Of a stretch of DNA of 28,646 nt, positions 1 to 10,700 are shown one piece after another. The notes below the pieces were generated by a model. It saw nothing but the letters and a program-made list of their open reading frames with translations. It did not search any database and had not been told where the DNA came from. A program made the position numbers and the translations under genes. Within the stretch, counting starts at the first letter, position 1; the number at the start of each line of letters is the position of its first letter. Location: positions 1 to 28,646 of IMG/VR virus record IMGVR_UViG_3300034168_001243; one strand, given 5' to 3'. Origin of the DNA: a virus.

Positions 1-9
1 CAATCATTA

Positions 10-3000
10 ATGGCATCTGGTACACAACAAGCAACACCAACATTAACAAATAATATTACAACAACACCCATACCAACACCACCTGTATCTAAAGATCCAC
101 TAGGTGATGCAATGAGATATGCTAGATATACTACTAGAGAAGATTTAAATAATAAATTATCACCACCTAGATCTATTAGTGATAAGTATACTTACGAACA
201 AGGTCCAGGTATAAGAACATTAGATGCTGATAGTATTGCTAATTTTACTCAACAAGAAAATTATAATCCAGAAGGATTTAATCCATCTGATCCAACTAAT
301 TACGCAAGATTTGCAGAAAATGAAACATGGGGTACAGCACTTGCAAAAGGGTTTGACTCAATGGGTAGTAAATTTGGTTCTGCATTTCAAGAAAACTTTG
401 TAGGATATGGTAGAATAGGTTCTGCCATTATGAATATGGATTTTTCACAAATCATGCCATCAGAAGATGAAATGATGGTGCAGTACTATAAAGATCAAAA
501 AGACGCACAAAGAAACTTTGTATTTGAAAAACCTGAAAATGAAGAAAGTTTATTTTCAAAAAGAACTATGTCTGAATTTATAGGTAGTAGTGGTTTTATG
601 CTTGGTACATTTGCTGCTATGGGATTAGAAATTGCAGCAGATATTTTAATTACTGGTTTAACAACACCTACTGGTGGTGAAGGAGCAGCAACATTTATTC
701 CTACATTTGCAAAAATTGGTGCAGGATTTTCTAGAATGATGGGTAAAGAAGCAGTTGAAATTGGTGCAAAAGAAGCAGCAATAAATATTGCAAAAAATAA
801 AAATTTTGTAACAGAAGCTGCTCAAGGTTTTACTTTAGGAAACAAATCAGTTGAAGAAATTAGATTATTAAATAAAATTGGTGAGGCATCCTCAATTGCA
901 AATGCATCTAATTCTGTTGCACGTCAAGCATTAAACGAAACTTTTACTGTATTTAGTGGAAATATTTCAGGTATATTGAAATCAAAATCAATTGCTGAAA
1001 TGACTGGTAATATTGCAAGAGGATTACCATTAATTGGTACTGGTGTTAGATATGGTGAAAAAGTTTTAGCAGGTGCTGAAGCTGGTTTATCTGCTGGTAA
1101 ATTATTTGGTATGGGTGCACAAGGTCTTAGACGTGTTACACAAGAATTAAATATGTCTGCTACAGAAGCATCTTTTGAAGCTGTATCGTCATATGGCGAT
1201 ACTTTAAATAAACTTATTCAGGAACACAGAAATAATAACAATGGTGAAAATCCTGATGAAGTACAATTTGAAAATATGAAAAGCACTGCGATGCTTTCTA
1301 GTTCTTCAAATTACAAAACCAATATGGCAATTTTATTAGCAACAAACAAATTACAATTTGGTAATATGTTTACTAAATTTATGCCTGCTAATAGAACCAT
1401 GCGTGAACTTATTGAGGCAACAAAAGATAACTTGTTACTTGTTGAATCAAAAGGATTAAAAAAGTTTTATAAAAAAGGATTTGCTGGAGCATATGGAACT
1501 GTTGGACAAGTTGCTAAAGATTTTGGTAAAAAAGAAGCAACAAAACAAGTAGGTAAAGCATTCTTTAAAGACATGACTCGTTTTGAATTAGTAGAAGGAT
1601 TGCAAGAAAACATGCAAGACATATCTTCTAATGGTTGGAAAGATTATTATATTGGACAATACCAAAAATCTCATTCAACTTTATCAGATTCATTTGGTAA
1701 ATCTTTTGAAGATGAATTTAGCAAACAAGGTTTAAAAACATTTTTAATGGGTGCACTTACTGGTACACTTGTTAGATTACCAGTTCATACAACAACAAAA
1801 GCACTTGAATATTTTTCTGACAAATTTACTGCTAGACAATATTCAAAAACGCCAGGAGATAATCCTGTTGAAAATGTAAAAAAACAATTTGATAAAGATG
1901 TTGAAACTTTAAATACTTTCTTTAAACAGTCAGAAGAAAAAGGTTTTAAACATAAAATTATAAACTTTACTAATCAGGTTCAAGAAGGACAAAATCAAAC
2001 TGAAGCTGCAGCAAAAGGTTTAGTATATGAATTTGAAAATAGTAGAGATAATGCATTGGTATCTGCAATATCAGCTGCTAAAAGAACAGGTTCTATTGAC
2101 GTATTGCAAAGAGCAGTAAAAGAAATGGGAACTGATATGACAAATGAAGATTTTGAAAAATCATTTGGAGTAAAACTTGAAGATACTAAATATGCTACTG
2201 CTCAAGATTTTTCAAATAAGTTATCAAAAGATATTAAAAGATATTCAGATGTATCAGATGGTTTAAGAAACAAAGTAAAAAGTTTTTCTGAACCAAGTTT
2301 ATATACTCCAGGTACAAAAGAATATTATACAGCAATGATTGCACGATCAGCTGAAGAAGATGCTATACATACAATTGCAATGAATGCAATTAAAGGTGAC
2401 ATGACTGCTGAACGTGCTTACAAAGTATCACAAGAACTATTAAGTAATAAACAAATTGCTAGTAGTTCTGATTATGTTATACGCGTATTAACAGATCCAA
2501 AAATTCTTAATGACGAATTAGGAAACATAATGGCAGATTTAAGAATTGCTGAAACTAATATAAAAAATAATACTGATCCTGCACTTGCTAAAAAATTAAA
2601 AAAACAAGTAAAAGAAAAACAATTAGAATATGATGCATTAGTTAAGTGGCAAACTTACTTTAGTAATAGAGATGACATGTCAATTGCATTAAATGAAAAG
2701 GGTGAAATTGAAACTAAATCAAATATAGTACTAGATACTTTTGTTGGTGAACGATTAGATAAAAATCAAATTGTAACTGATGAAGATGGTAATGAATTAG
2801 AAGAAGTAAATACTACATTTGATACACATTCAAAAGATGTTATTGAAGCTTTTAGAACTTTATTAAATATAAAAAATAAACAATCTGGAATTGATATGGA
2901 AATATCACAAGTTGAGATGAGAGATGTTCATCAGAAACTTGTTGATTACATGAAACTTGATAAAGACACTAAAGATTATATGGGTGCTGTTGATGCACTT

Positions 3001-4695
3001 ATGAATCCAGATAATTTTAAATATGCTATCAGTAAAATGTCTGATGGTAAAATGAAATATCAAGTAATTGCCTGGTTATCTATTTTTGAAGATAAAATAA
3101 CAGATTCAGTATTTGGTGAAGAAGGATTAATTAACGCCTTGAAATCTACAAACATAGAATTAAATACACTTGATATATTATTATTGCATGAAGAAATGCA
3201 AAAAGCAGTATATGAAAATGAAAATTATAAAAATTTAATAACAGTTTCTTTAGATCCAAATCTTGGAATTGATAATGCAGAGTATACACAAAAGTTAATT
3301 GACAATTTGCAAAAAGATATTACTGCAAAGTTTACTGAATTAACAAAAAGATATGCTCCTTCAGAGTATCAAAACGATATTACTAATGAAGAGTATGATA
3401 CAATAATTGCTACTGGTAAAATAGAAACTATAAGAGAACAATTACTTATAGATAAAATTGCTAGAGGTGATATTGAACTAGGACCAAATGAATTAAAAGT
3501 AATAAATTCAGAACAGTTTAAAGAACAAATAGAAACTAAAGTTGCAATAGCAAAAGAAAATTTACCTAAAACTGATGTTATTAATACGCAAACATACAGT
3601 GATGAAAATGGTAAATTTGGTGTAGTATCTCCTGAAGGAGAAGTCATTAATGAAGGATATGATACTGAAGAAGAAGCAGTTGCAGCAGCACAAATTGAAA
3701 CTAATACTTCTGTTGAACCTGTTCATGTAGTACCTGAAACAACTCCAGGTCAAGATTTAGCAGGATTATCTGATAGAGAATTACAACACAGACTTGAAGC
3801 AAACATTGAGGATTATGCTCTTGCTTCAGAAACCGATGGTACTCAAGAAGATTTAGATGAATTACTTTCTGAAAGAAGTTTAATACTTGCTGCAATAAAT
3901 AAAACTGCAATTGCAACACCTGCATCTAATGCACCAGAAATAGCACCAATTGTTTCAACACCAGAAGTTGTTACTGCAGTTGAACCAGTTACGCCAACAG
4001 TTACAATTATAACTGGTGATGCAGAAGACATGGGTGGTCCTGATGATTCAGATCAAATCACTGCATATTTAAATGGTATTGGTAAATTTGTTGTTGAGTC
4101 AAACACAACTGAAGGATTTGATGTAAAAGACAGTGCTGATAATATTGTTGAAACTGTATCTACTGAAGATGAAGCAATTAAAATTGCCACTAGTGCAATG
4201 CTGACTAGAGAAAATATTGATTTTGTTTATGACTTCATGAAAGAAGGTGCTAAATTATTTAATATTTCTCAATCAACTTTGCAAAATCAAAACATGCAAT
4301 CGCGTGGAGAACGCGCAATGAAATTGTATAATACTAAAAAAGGAACTGAATTTAAAACTTTAAAAGAATTTTACAATACTATTGATGGTAAAAATAGTTT
4401 AGATGGAATACGTGAGTCAGTTATTACAGGTAAAGCAATAAAATATAAAAATAAAAAAATTACAATTGAAAAACCTGTTGAAGAAGTTCAAACAAATTTA
4501 TTTGATGTAGTTAAAATACCTAATGTTTTATCTATTAATCTTGCATCTTTAGAATTATTAAATTCAGAACTTGATGATTTTAAAACAAAAACAGAAGAAA
4601 GTTCAAAAGAAATTAGTAAATTTGTAAAGGAAGGTGCTGTTACAGAGTCTTCTATTATCGAACAATTAAAAGATGCAGTTGCTTGTTTCAAGTAA
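10..4695 (+). CDS. Giant presumed virion cargo/ejection protein, 1561 aa
   Basis: No enzymatic motif is recognised. Position directly upstream of the virion RNA polymerase gene and overall composition suggest a capsid-packaged cargo protein ejected with the DNA, as in other crAss-like phages (inference). The N-terminus (residues 1-35) is low-complexity and Pro/Thr-rich. It is followed by a Trp/Gly/Phe-containing segment around residues 95-135. A Gly/Ala-rich hydrophobic stretch at about 190-220 and a shorter one at about 578-592 could interact with membrane. The middle (600-1190) is long, charged and probably helical. Two related mini-domains, each beginning GKF and ending in an acidic 'TEEEA/TEDEA' helix, lie at about 1201-1228 and 1358-1393. 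They are separated by a Pro/Thr/Val-rich linker. The C-terminus is helical and ends ACFK. The ATG at 10 gives a plausible start, but the frame is open to the window edge, so an upstream start cannot be excluded. The stop is TAA, 17 bases before the next gene. Confidence 0.8.
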   Translation: MASGTQQATPTLTNNITTTPIPTPPVSKDPLGDAMRYARYTTREDLNNKLSPPRSISDKYTYEQGPGIRTLDADSIANFTQQENYNPEGFNPSDPTNYARFAENETWGTALAKGFDSMGSKFGSAFQENFVGYGRIGSAIMNMDFSQIMPSEDEMMVQYYKDQKDAQRNFVFEKPENEESLFSKRTMSEFIGSSGFMLGTFAAMGLEIAADILITGLTTPTGGEGAATFIPTFAKIGAGFSRMMGKEAVEIGAKEAAINIAKNKNFVTEAAQGFTLGNKSVEEIRLLNKIGEASSIANASNSVARQALNETFTVFSGNISGILKSKSIAEMTGNIARGLPLIGTGVRYGEKVLAGAEAGLSAGKLFGMGAQGLRRVTQELNMSATEASFEAVSSYGDTLNKLIQEHRNNNNGENPDEVQFENMKSTAMLSSSSNYKTNMAILLATNKLQFGNMFTKFMPANRTMRELIEATKDNLLLVESKGLKKFYKKGFAGAYGTVGQVAKDFGKKEATKQVGKAFFKDMTRFELVEGLQENMQDISSNGWKDYYIGQYQKSHSTLSDSFGKSFEDEFSKQGLKTFLMGALTGTLVRLPVHTTTKALEYFSDKFTARQYSKTPGDNPVENVKKQFDKDVETLNTFFKQSEEKGFKHKIINFTNQVQEGQNQTEAAAKGLVYEFENSRDNALVSAISAAKRTGSIDVLQRAVKEMGTDMTNEDFEKSFGVKLEDTKYATAQDFSNKLSKDIKRYSDVSDGLRNKVKSFSEPSLYTPGTKEYYTAMIARSAEEDAIHTIAMNAIKGDMTAERAYKVSQELLSNKQIASSSDYVIRVLTDPKILNDELGNIMADLRIAETNIKNNTDPALAKKLKKQVKEKQLEYDALVKWQTYFSNRDDMSIALNEKGEIETKSNIVLDTFVGERLDKNQIVTDEDGNELEEVNTTFDTHSKDVIEAFRTLLNIKNKQSGIDMEISQVEMRDVHQKLVDYMKLDKDTKDYMGAVDALMNPDNFKYAISKMSDGKMKYQVIAWLSIFEDKITDSVFGEEGLINALKSTNIELNTLDILLLHEEMQKAVYENENYKNLITVSLDPNLGIDNAEYTQKLIDNLQKDITAKFTELTKRYAPSEYQNDITNEEYDTIIATGKIETIREQLLIDKIARGDIELGPNELKVINSEQFKEQIETKVAIAKENLPKTDVINTQTYSDENGKFGVVSPEGEVINEGYDTEEEAVAAAQIETNTSVEPVHVVPETTPGQDLAGLSDRELQHRLEANIEDYALASETDGTQEDLDELLSERSLILAAINKTAIATPASNAPEIAPIVSTPEVVTAVEPVTPTVTIITGDAEDMGGPDDSDQITAYLNGIGKFVVESNTTEGFDVKDSADNIVETVSTEDEAIKIATSAMLTRENIDFVYDFMKEGAKLFNISQSTLQNQNMQSRGERAMKLYNTKKGTEFKTLKEFYNTIDGKNSLDGIRESVITGKAIKYKNKKITIEKPVEEVQTNLFDVVKIPNVLSINLASLELLNSELDDFKTKTEESSKEISKFVKEGAVTESSIIEQLKDAVACFK

Positions 4696-4712
4696 TTTAA
4701 AAAATCATTCTT

Positions 4713-7700
4713 ATGGCAAAATGTGAATTATCAACTGATAAATATATTTCAGTTGTAAAAAATTTAATTAAACTTAACCCTAGTGAATATAGAAACTTTG
4801 ATAAAACTGCAGAGTTTATTTTAAAAAGTGGTCTTTCTAATTATGAAAAATCACTTTCTTTATATTCTATTGCTGAGATATATATTGGTTTACATGGTTT
4901 AGATAAACGTTTTTATGAGTTAGGTAAAGCAGATAGGATTGCTGATGCAAGAGTTTTATTAGATGACACTGATCAGTTTATATCTTCAGTATCTGAATTG
5001 TATTCTGTTAAAAAAGCTCCAACTGCAAAAATTGAAACTATTGAAAGAATGATTAATGATTTGTCAAAAAAGACAGTTGTTACTCGTAAAGATTTAACAA
5101 GTTCAAACGGTATATTAAATGCTATTAAAAATTATTTTAATACAATTGAATTTGAAGATGAAACAATAAGAGAAGGATACATTGATAATGTTAATCATCA
5201 ATTAAAATCTATGTTACGTGAGTTAAACACATCTGACTCACATAAAGATTTGTTATTAAAAGCTGTTGATACAACTATAAGTGCTTTAAAAAAGACTTCA
5301 CAATTTATTTCATTACGTGACATTGCATCACTTGCAGAATTAAATAATGAACTGGTTACTCTTGTCAATGGTCAAATGATTGAAGCAATACCTAGACCTG
5401 ATGGATTATACGTATATGATCAAATGGGTAATGAACAAAAAATTAATGAAAAAGACATTGTTGCAAGAAAAGATGCACGTAATGATGATTATTCTAATAG
5501 CAATACTGGTAAGCAAGAATTTTTTGAAGATACAATATTATCTAATTTTAAAATCAAACCTCTTGAAAATGAGGTATTTAAAAAAGAACAGATAATAACA
5601 AAACTTAAAAAAATGGGTGATGCTGTTACTGCTGGTATAAAGATTCATGCAGTTAAGATTAGTACAGTAGGTGATGATAGATTAAAAAGAATACATGATG
5701 TAGCAGTTGATCCAAAATATAAAGGATTAGCAAATAGAACTTATGAAACATTTGAAAATGATACACAAGTTGAATATTTAAAATCTACATCTAAAGGTAC
5801 AGTTATTACCGTAGCAAGACCAAAACAATCTGAAAATCAATATGTACTTGTAGGTGAGATAATTGGTTCTGGTGAAAAGTTTTACTTGTATCCATTAGAC
5901 AATTATGTATTTTTAAATAGTGATAACACAACACAAAAAATAGATTTTTCAAATCCAGTTCATCTTGAAATGGTTAAGGAACATTCTATTAAAAGAACAG
6001 CTGAAGGAGTTACTGATTTGACTCAAAATGATTTAGAAACATTAAAAAATACATACAGTTTGCATAACATGTTTAAAGCAAACATGACTGATTTTTTATC
6101 AACTAAATTTAATGATGCAATATCTTCTGTTGATGTATCAGAACAATTCTTTTTTCAATACAGTATCAATTCTCAAAAAGTTGGAAAAACAACTATACAA
6201 AATTTAGCAGATTTAATTGATACAGATAAATCATTATCAAGAAAATTAACTATAGTAACATTAGATACTTTTGGTAAAACTATAAAAGAAGAAGAAAGAA
6301 ATCTTATTTTTATGTTTACTAAGTTTAATGATTATAAAGATGCTTCTGGAAATTATAAACCAAAAGATCAACAAAATAAATTTCAATTAGTAAATTTATT
6401 AAACGGTAATGAAAGAATAAAAATAACAAATGCTGAAGGTGAAGAAGTAGATACTGTAACTCAACAAGCATATTTAGATAATCATTTTGATTCATCTATA
6501 AAAATGAATGATACTTACATTAAAGAAAAAATATTTAATGGCAAGTATTATGAAAATCAAAATCATATTATTATTAGATTTAATAATAATAAAACATATG
6601 GTTACAAAATTGTTAAACCAATTTATGCATTAGAACAAACACAAGGTTTTGCTACATTTTTAAATACATTGTCTGATGTTTTACAAGCACCAGATAAATC
6701 TAGTCAATTAAGAAGTTTCAATTCAAGAGTATATAAATTTGCAGGTTTTACAGCTTCCAGTGGAAAAGTAGAACTATATGCAAACTTTGCAAATGATGCT
6801 AAAGGTAATTTACAAGTAGAAATTAGACCACCTTCAAACGCAAAAGCAGATAGTAAGTATGGATTTATTTTACAATCACAACCAAACAAAGGTGCATTTA
6901 ATTTTTCACTTGCTGAAAATGAAAAAGATTTAATCAAAGACAATGCAAGAACTAAAGATTTAATATCTAAAGTTGTTGGTGAAAATATTATATTTTCTAA
7001 TTTAGATTTAAATAAATTAAAAGATGTAACTAGATTTTACTCTTTACTTAATAAACTTTCAAAAGATAGTAATCCTTCTGAGAATGTACTTAACTTAATT
7101 GAAGCAATAGAAACTCAACAAAATAATTTTTCTAAAATACTAAATGAAAAAGTAATTGAAAAGTTATTAAAAGTTGGTGAATTCTTTCCTGGATTTTTAG
7201 ATAACTTTAATAAAGATTATCCAAATCCAAAACACTTAATACTTGATATAAAAGCAAATGGCAAAGAAGTACCACGTGTTATTTTTGCAGACAAAAATGA
7301 ATCTCAAGCAAAAAAAGATTTTATTGCAAGTGCAAGTAGTTTAGAATTACATGACATACCACAAAAGAAATTGGTTATTACTTCTAAATCTCCTGTTAGT
7401 ACAGTTACAAAAATTGCTAATGTTCCATTAACTGAAGTTACAGAGCACCCTATAGAAAATATACCAGTATCTAAACCTACTTTGTTTGAACAAATGTTTG
7501 GTAATGAAGTTACTGAAGAAACTACTACTAAAGAAGAAATAGATTTGTCAGATGATATTCCTGAAATAGATTTATTTTCAATATCTAATAGTGAAGTTCA
7601 AACAGAAACAGAAGCGCAAAGAGAAAATTCAATTCAATGGTTACAAAATAGTTTACCACAATTTGACATTAGTCAAGAAGAATTATCAACAGTAGTTGAC

Positions 7701-10700
7701 TTATCTAAAATTGATGGCAATGTACTTGGTATGTTTAAAGACAGAGTAATTCATTTAAATAATGAAATACTTTCTAAAGGAGTTGTGTATCATGAATCAT
7801 TTCATGGTGTATTTCGTTACCTAATGACACCAGAGCAACGATCTAAATTAATTGAACAGGTAACTTCAAATGTAAAAAATAAGAAGTTATTTACACCTTC
7901 TGCATTAAAAGCATTTGCAAGTGAAAGAAACTATATTTATGATTATGAAAAAATGATGAATTTACAAGCAGAAGAAATTCTTGCTGATGGTTTTCAAAAT
8001 TACATGATTAAAAATACTAAACCTAAAGGTTTACTTGAACAACTATTTTCATTACTAAAAAAATTAATTGACATGTTTATTAAACGTGGCGATGTAATTG
8101 ATGGTACATATAAAGATATAAAAAGAGGTTACTATTCAACAGCGCAAATTCAATCAGGTATGTATGATGGACAAGCTGCTTATGCATTAATTCCTGGATT
8201 AAAAACCATTGTTAAAAATAATAAAAATGCATCTGGTGTAAGTCAAAAACAATCATCATTACAAAAAGCTGATCAAAATCAATTAGTATATATGGTATCA
8301 AAATATATTATTGAAGATACTTCAGGTAAAACTTTTGATGAAAAATTTGAAACATCAAGACAATTGATTTTAAACAATGTATATAATTTAGACAGAATTA
8401 TTGAAAAAAATCCTGAGTATACAAGAGAAGAAGTTGTTAAAGCATATGGTGATTTGTATTCAAACTATAGATTTATGCTTGGTGCAAGAGCATTAGGTGA
8501 AACTATTAATGATGTAAATAATTCTGGTAATGATAAATTTAACAAAAGAACATTACCAAATAAAATTAAACAATATAAAGATAAGTCACTTGATAATGAC
8601 TTAGGTCAAGTATCACTTGATGTACTTAAAAAACTTGTTAAAGAAAAAACAAGAGAGTTATATTCAATGTTGGATGGTGTAGGAAATGCGATAAGCAAAG
8701 ATGTATTAGCAAAAGAATTATCTGGAGAAAATGAATTTAAATCTCAACTAGACGAAGATGCAGAAGATAATGAAGAATTATCTGATGATGTAAATACTGA
8801 GGAAGAATTTGGTCAACATAATAGATTGGATTCTGCACCAAGACAAATAAGAAGATTTCTTGCAATCATTGATTATGACAAGAAAGACTCTAAAACTGGT
8901 ATGATTATTCCTCGTGTTATAGATGGCGAATCTCTTTATGGTACTTTATTAAAAATTACTTCTGATATTTCTGTTGATAATATAATAAATCACATTAGAG
9001 TAATAGCAAATACATATAAAGAAGATGGTAATGTAGAAGCAGCTGGTGATTTACAAGCAGTATATGATAAACTTGCTTCGTATACATCTATGGATGAAAA
9101 TGGTAATCCAGCAACTAACAAACAATTATATAATATGTTTAAAGATGTGCTACATGGTACTGAAACAAATTATATGATTATGTATGCTACTTTAAAAACA
9201 GGTATTTTTGAAGAAGAAGGAAATAATATTTCTAGTTTTACCATGTCAGATAGAGTAATGCAAGCTGATATAGTAAATAGAAGACGTAACTTAGTGTCTT
9301 CTATGATTACAACTCATGCAAAAAAACGTACTGATCCAGAATATATTCAATCAGTAAAAAATCTTATTGCAATTTCTGATAAAATTATTAATGAAAAAAT
9401 ATTAATGGGTAGTAGTAAAGAAGCAAATACTACTTTAGAAACTTATACATTTGATTTGTACAATGCATTTAATGCAGTTGGTATTAGTTTACCAAAGTCA
9501 TTAATTAGAATGTCTTTACTTGCTATTGATAAAATTGATAATAACAACAATGCATTAACTCAAGTAAATAAAAATACACTTGAACATTATGATACAAATA
9601 AATCTTTAATATTAGAAAGTGCTTATTTACAAAAAGATTACTTTAGAGATATTAAAGCAATTTACAAAAATGTAATAGATGAATCAATAACATCTAATGC
9701 GTTTGGAAAAATGCTTGATGATAAAAATGATAATTTAAATAGATTTTTTAGTGTAACAAATAAATTTGCAAAATACATTATTAAATATGATGCAACAGAT
9801 TTACCAAGTGTATTTAGAAATGCTGCAGGTAAACCTGTATATCGATATACTAAGTATACACCATTACATACTATTTCACAATCTATAAGACAAGAAGGAT
9901 TACTAGACACATTAAAAAAAGATCCATACTACAATGATTTCTTAGAAGATTTTTATTCTGACAATCCATTGTTTAATGACTTACTAAAAGGTGATAATAC
10001 TAAAAAATCAAAAGTAGCTAAATTATTAATGGACAATATGAATATATCATTATTTGGTGGTATTGCTCAGTTTAATAATAAAACTTATAAAGATGGTAAA
10101 ACTTTTGGTAAATTAGATGATCAATCACTTCATATTATGAGTATCTTATCTTTCTTACAAAGAAGTAATATATCATCATATGAAACTGTAATAGATGAAG
10201 ATGGTAACGTAACAACTCCAAAAACTACTATACAAACTTATGCACGTTCATTTGACACATTAGAAGCATCACAAACAAACTTTTTAATTACAGCATTATA
10301 TCAACAATATGCTGATACTAAAGGTGTTACAAAAAATAAAAATAATCATCTTAAAATTGTTGATGATCTTGAAGCAAAAGTAAAACAAGAGTTTAACAGA
10401 ATTAAAAAAGAATGGAATAGAAGAAGTGAAAATAAAACTAATTTTGATTCTGGTACTTCTAACTTACTTGTAAATAAATATAATGGTGTATTAGACAGTG
10501 TTGATAAAACAAAAGCAAATGTTGAACAAGAAAATTTAAGAGCATATAATTTTAATGTGTTTCCGTATTTTTTCAGTGCACCAGAAAATGAATTATTTAC
10601 AAACAATTTAACTCAATTAGCAAAAGATAATACAGTTCAATTTGAAGATCTTGATGAAAGTACTTTGTCAGAATTACGTGATGGTTTAAATACTTTTGCA

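Noticed and set aside
3369-4691. Leftward and alternative-frame ORFs of about 60-90 codons inside the first giant gene
   Set aside because: They lie wholly within a well-supported coding frame, show compositional shadow patterns (Ser/Leu/Phe-rich) and have no start context or neighbours of their own.
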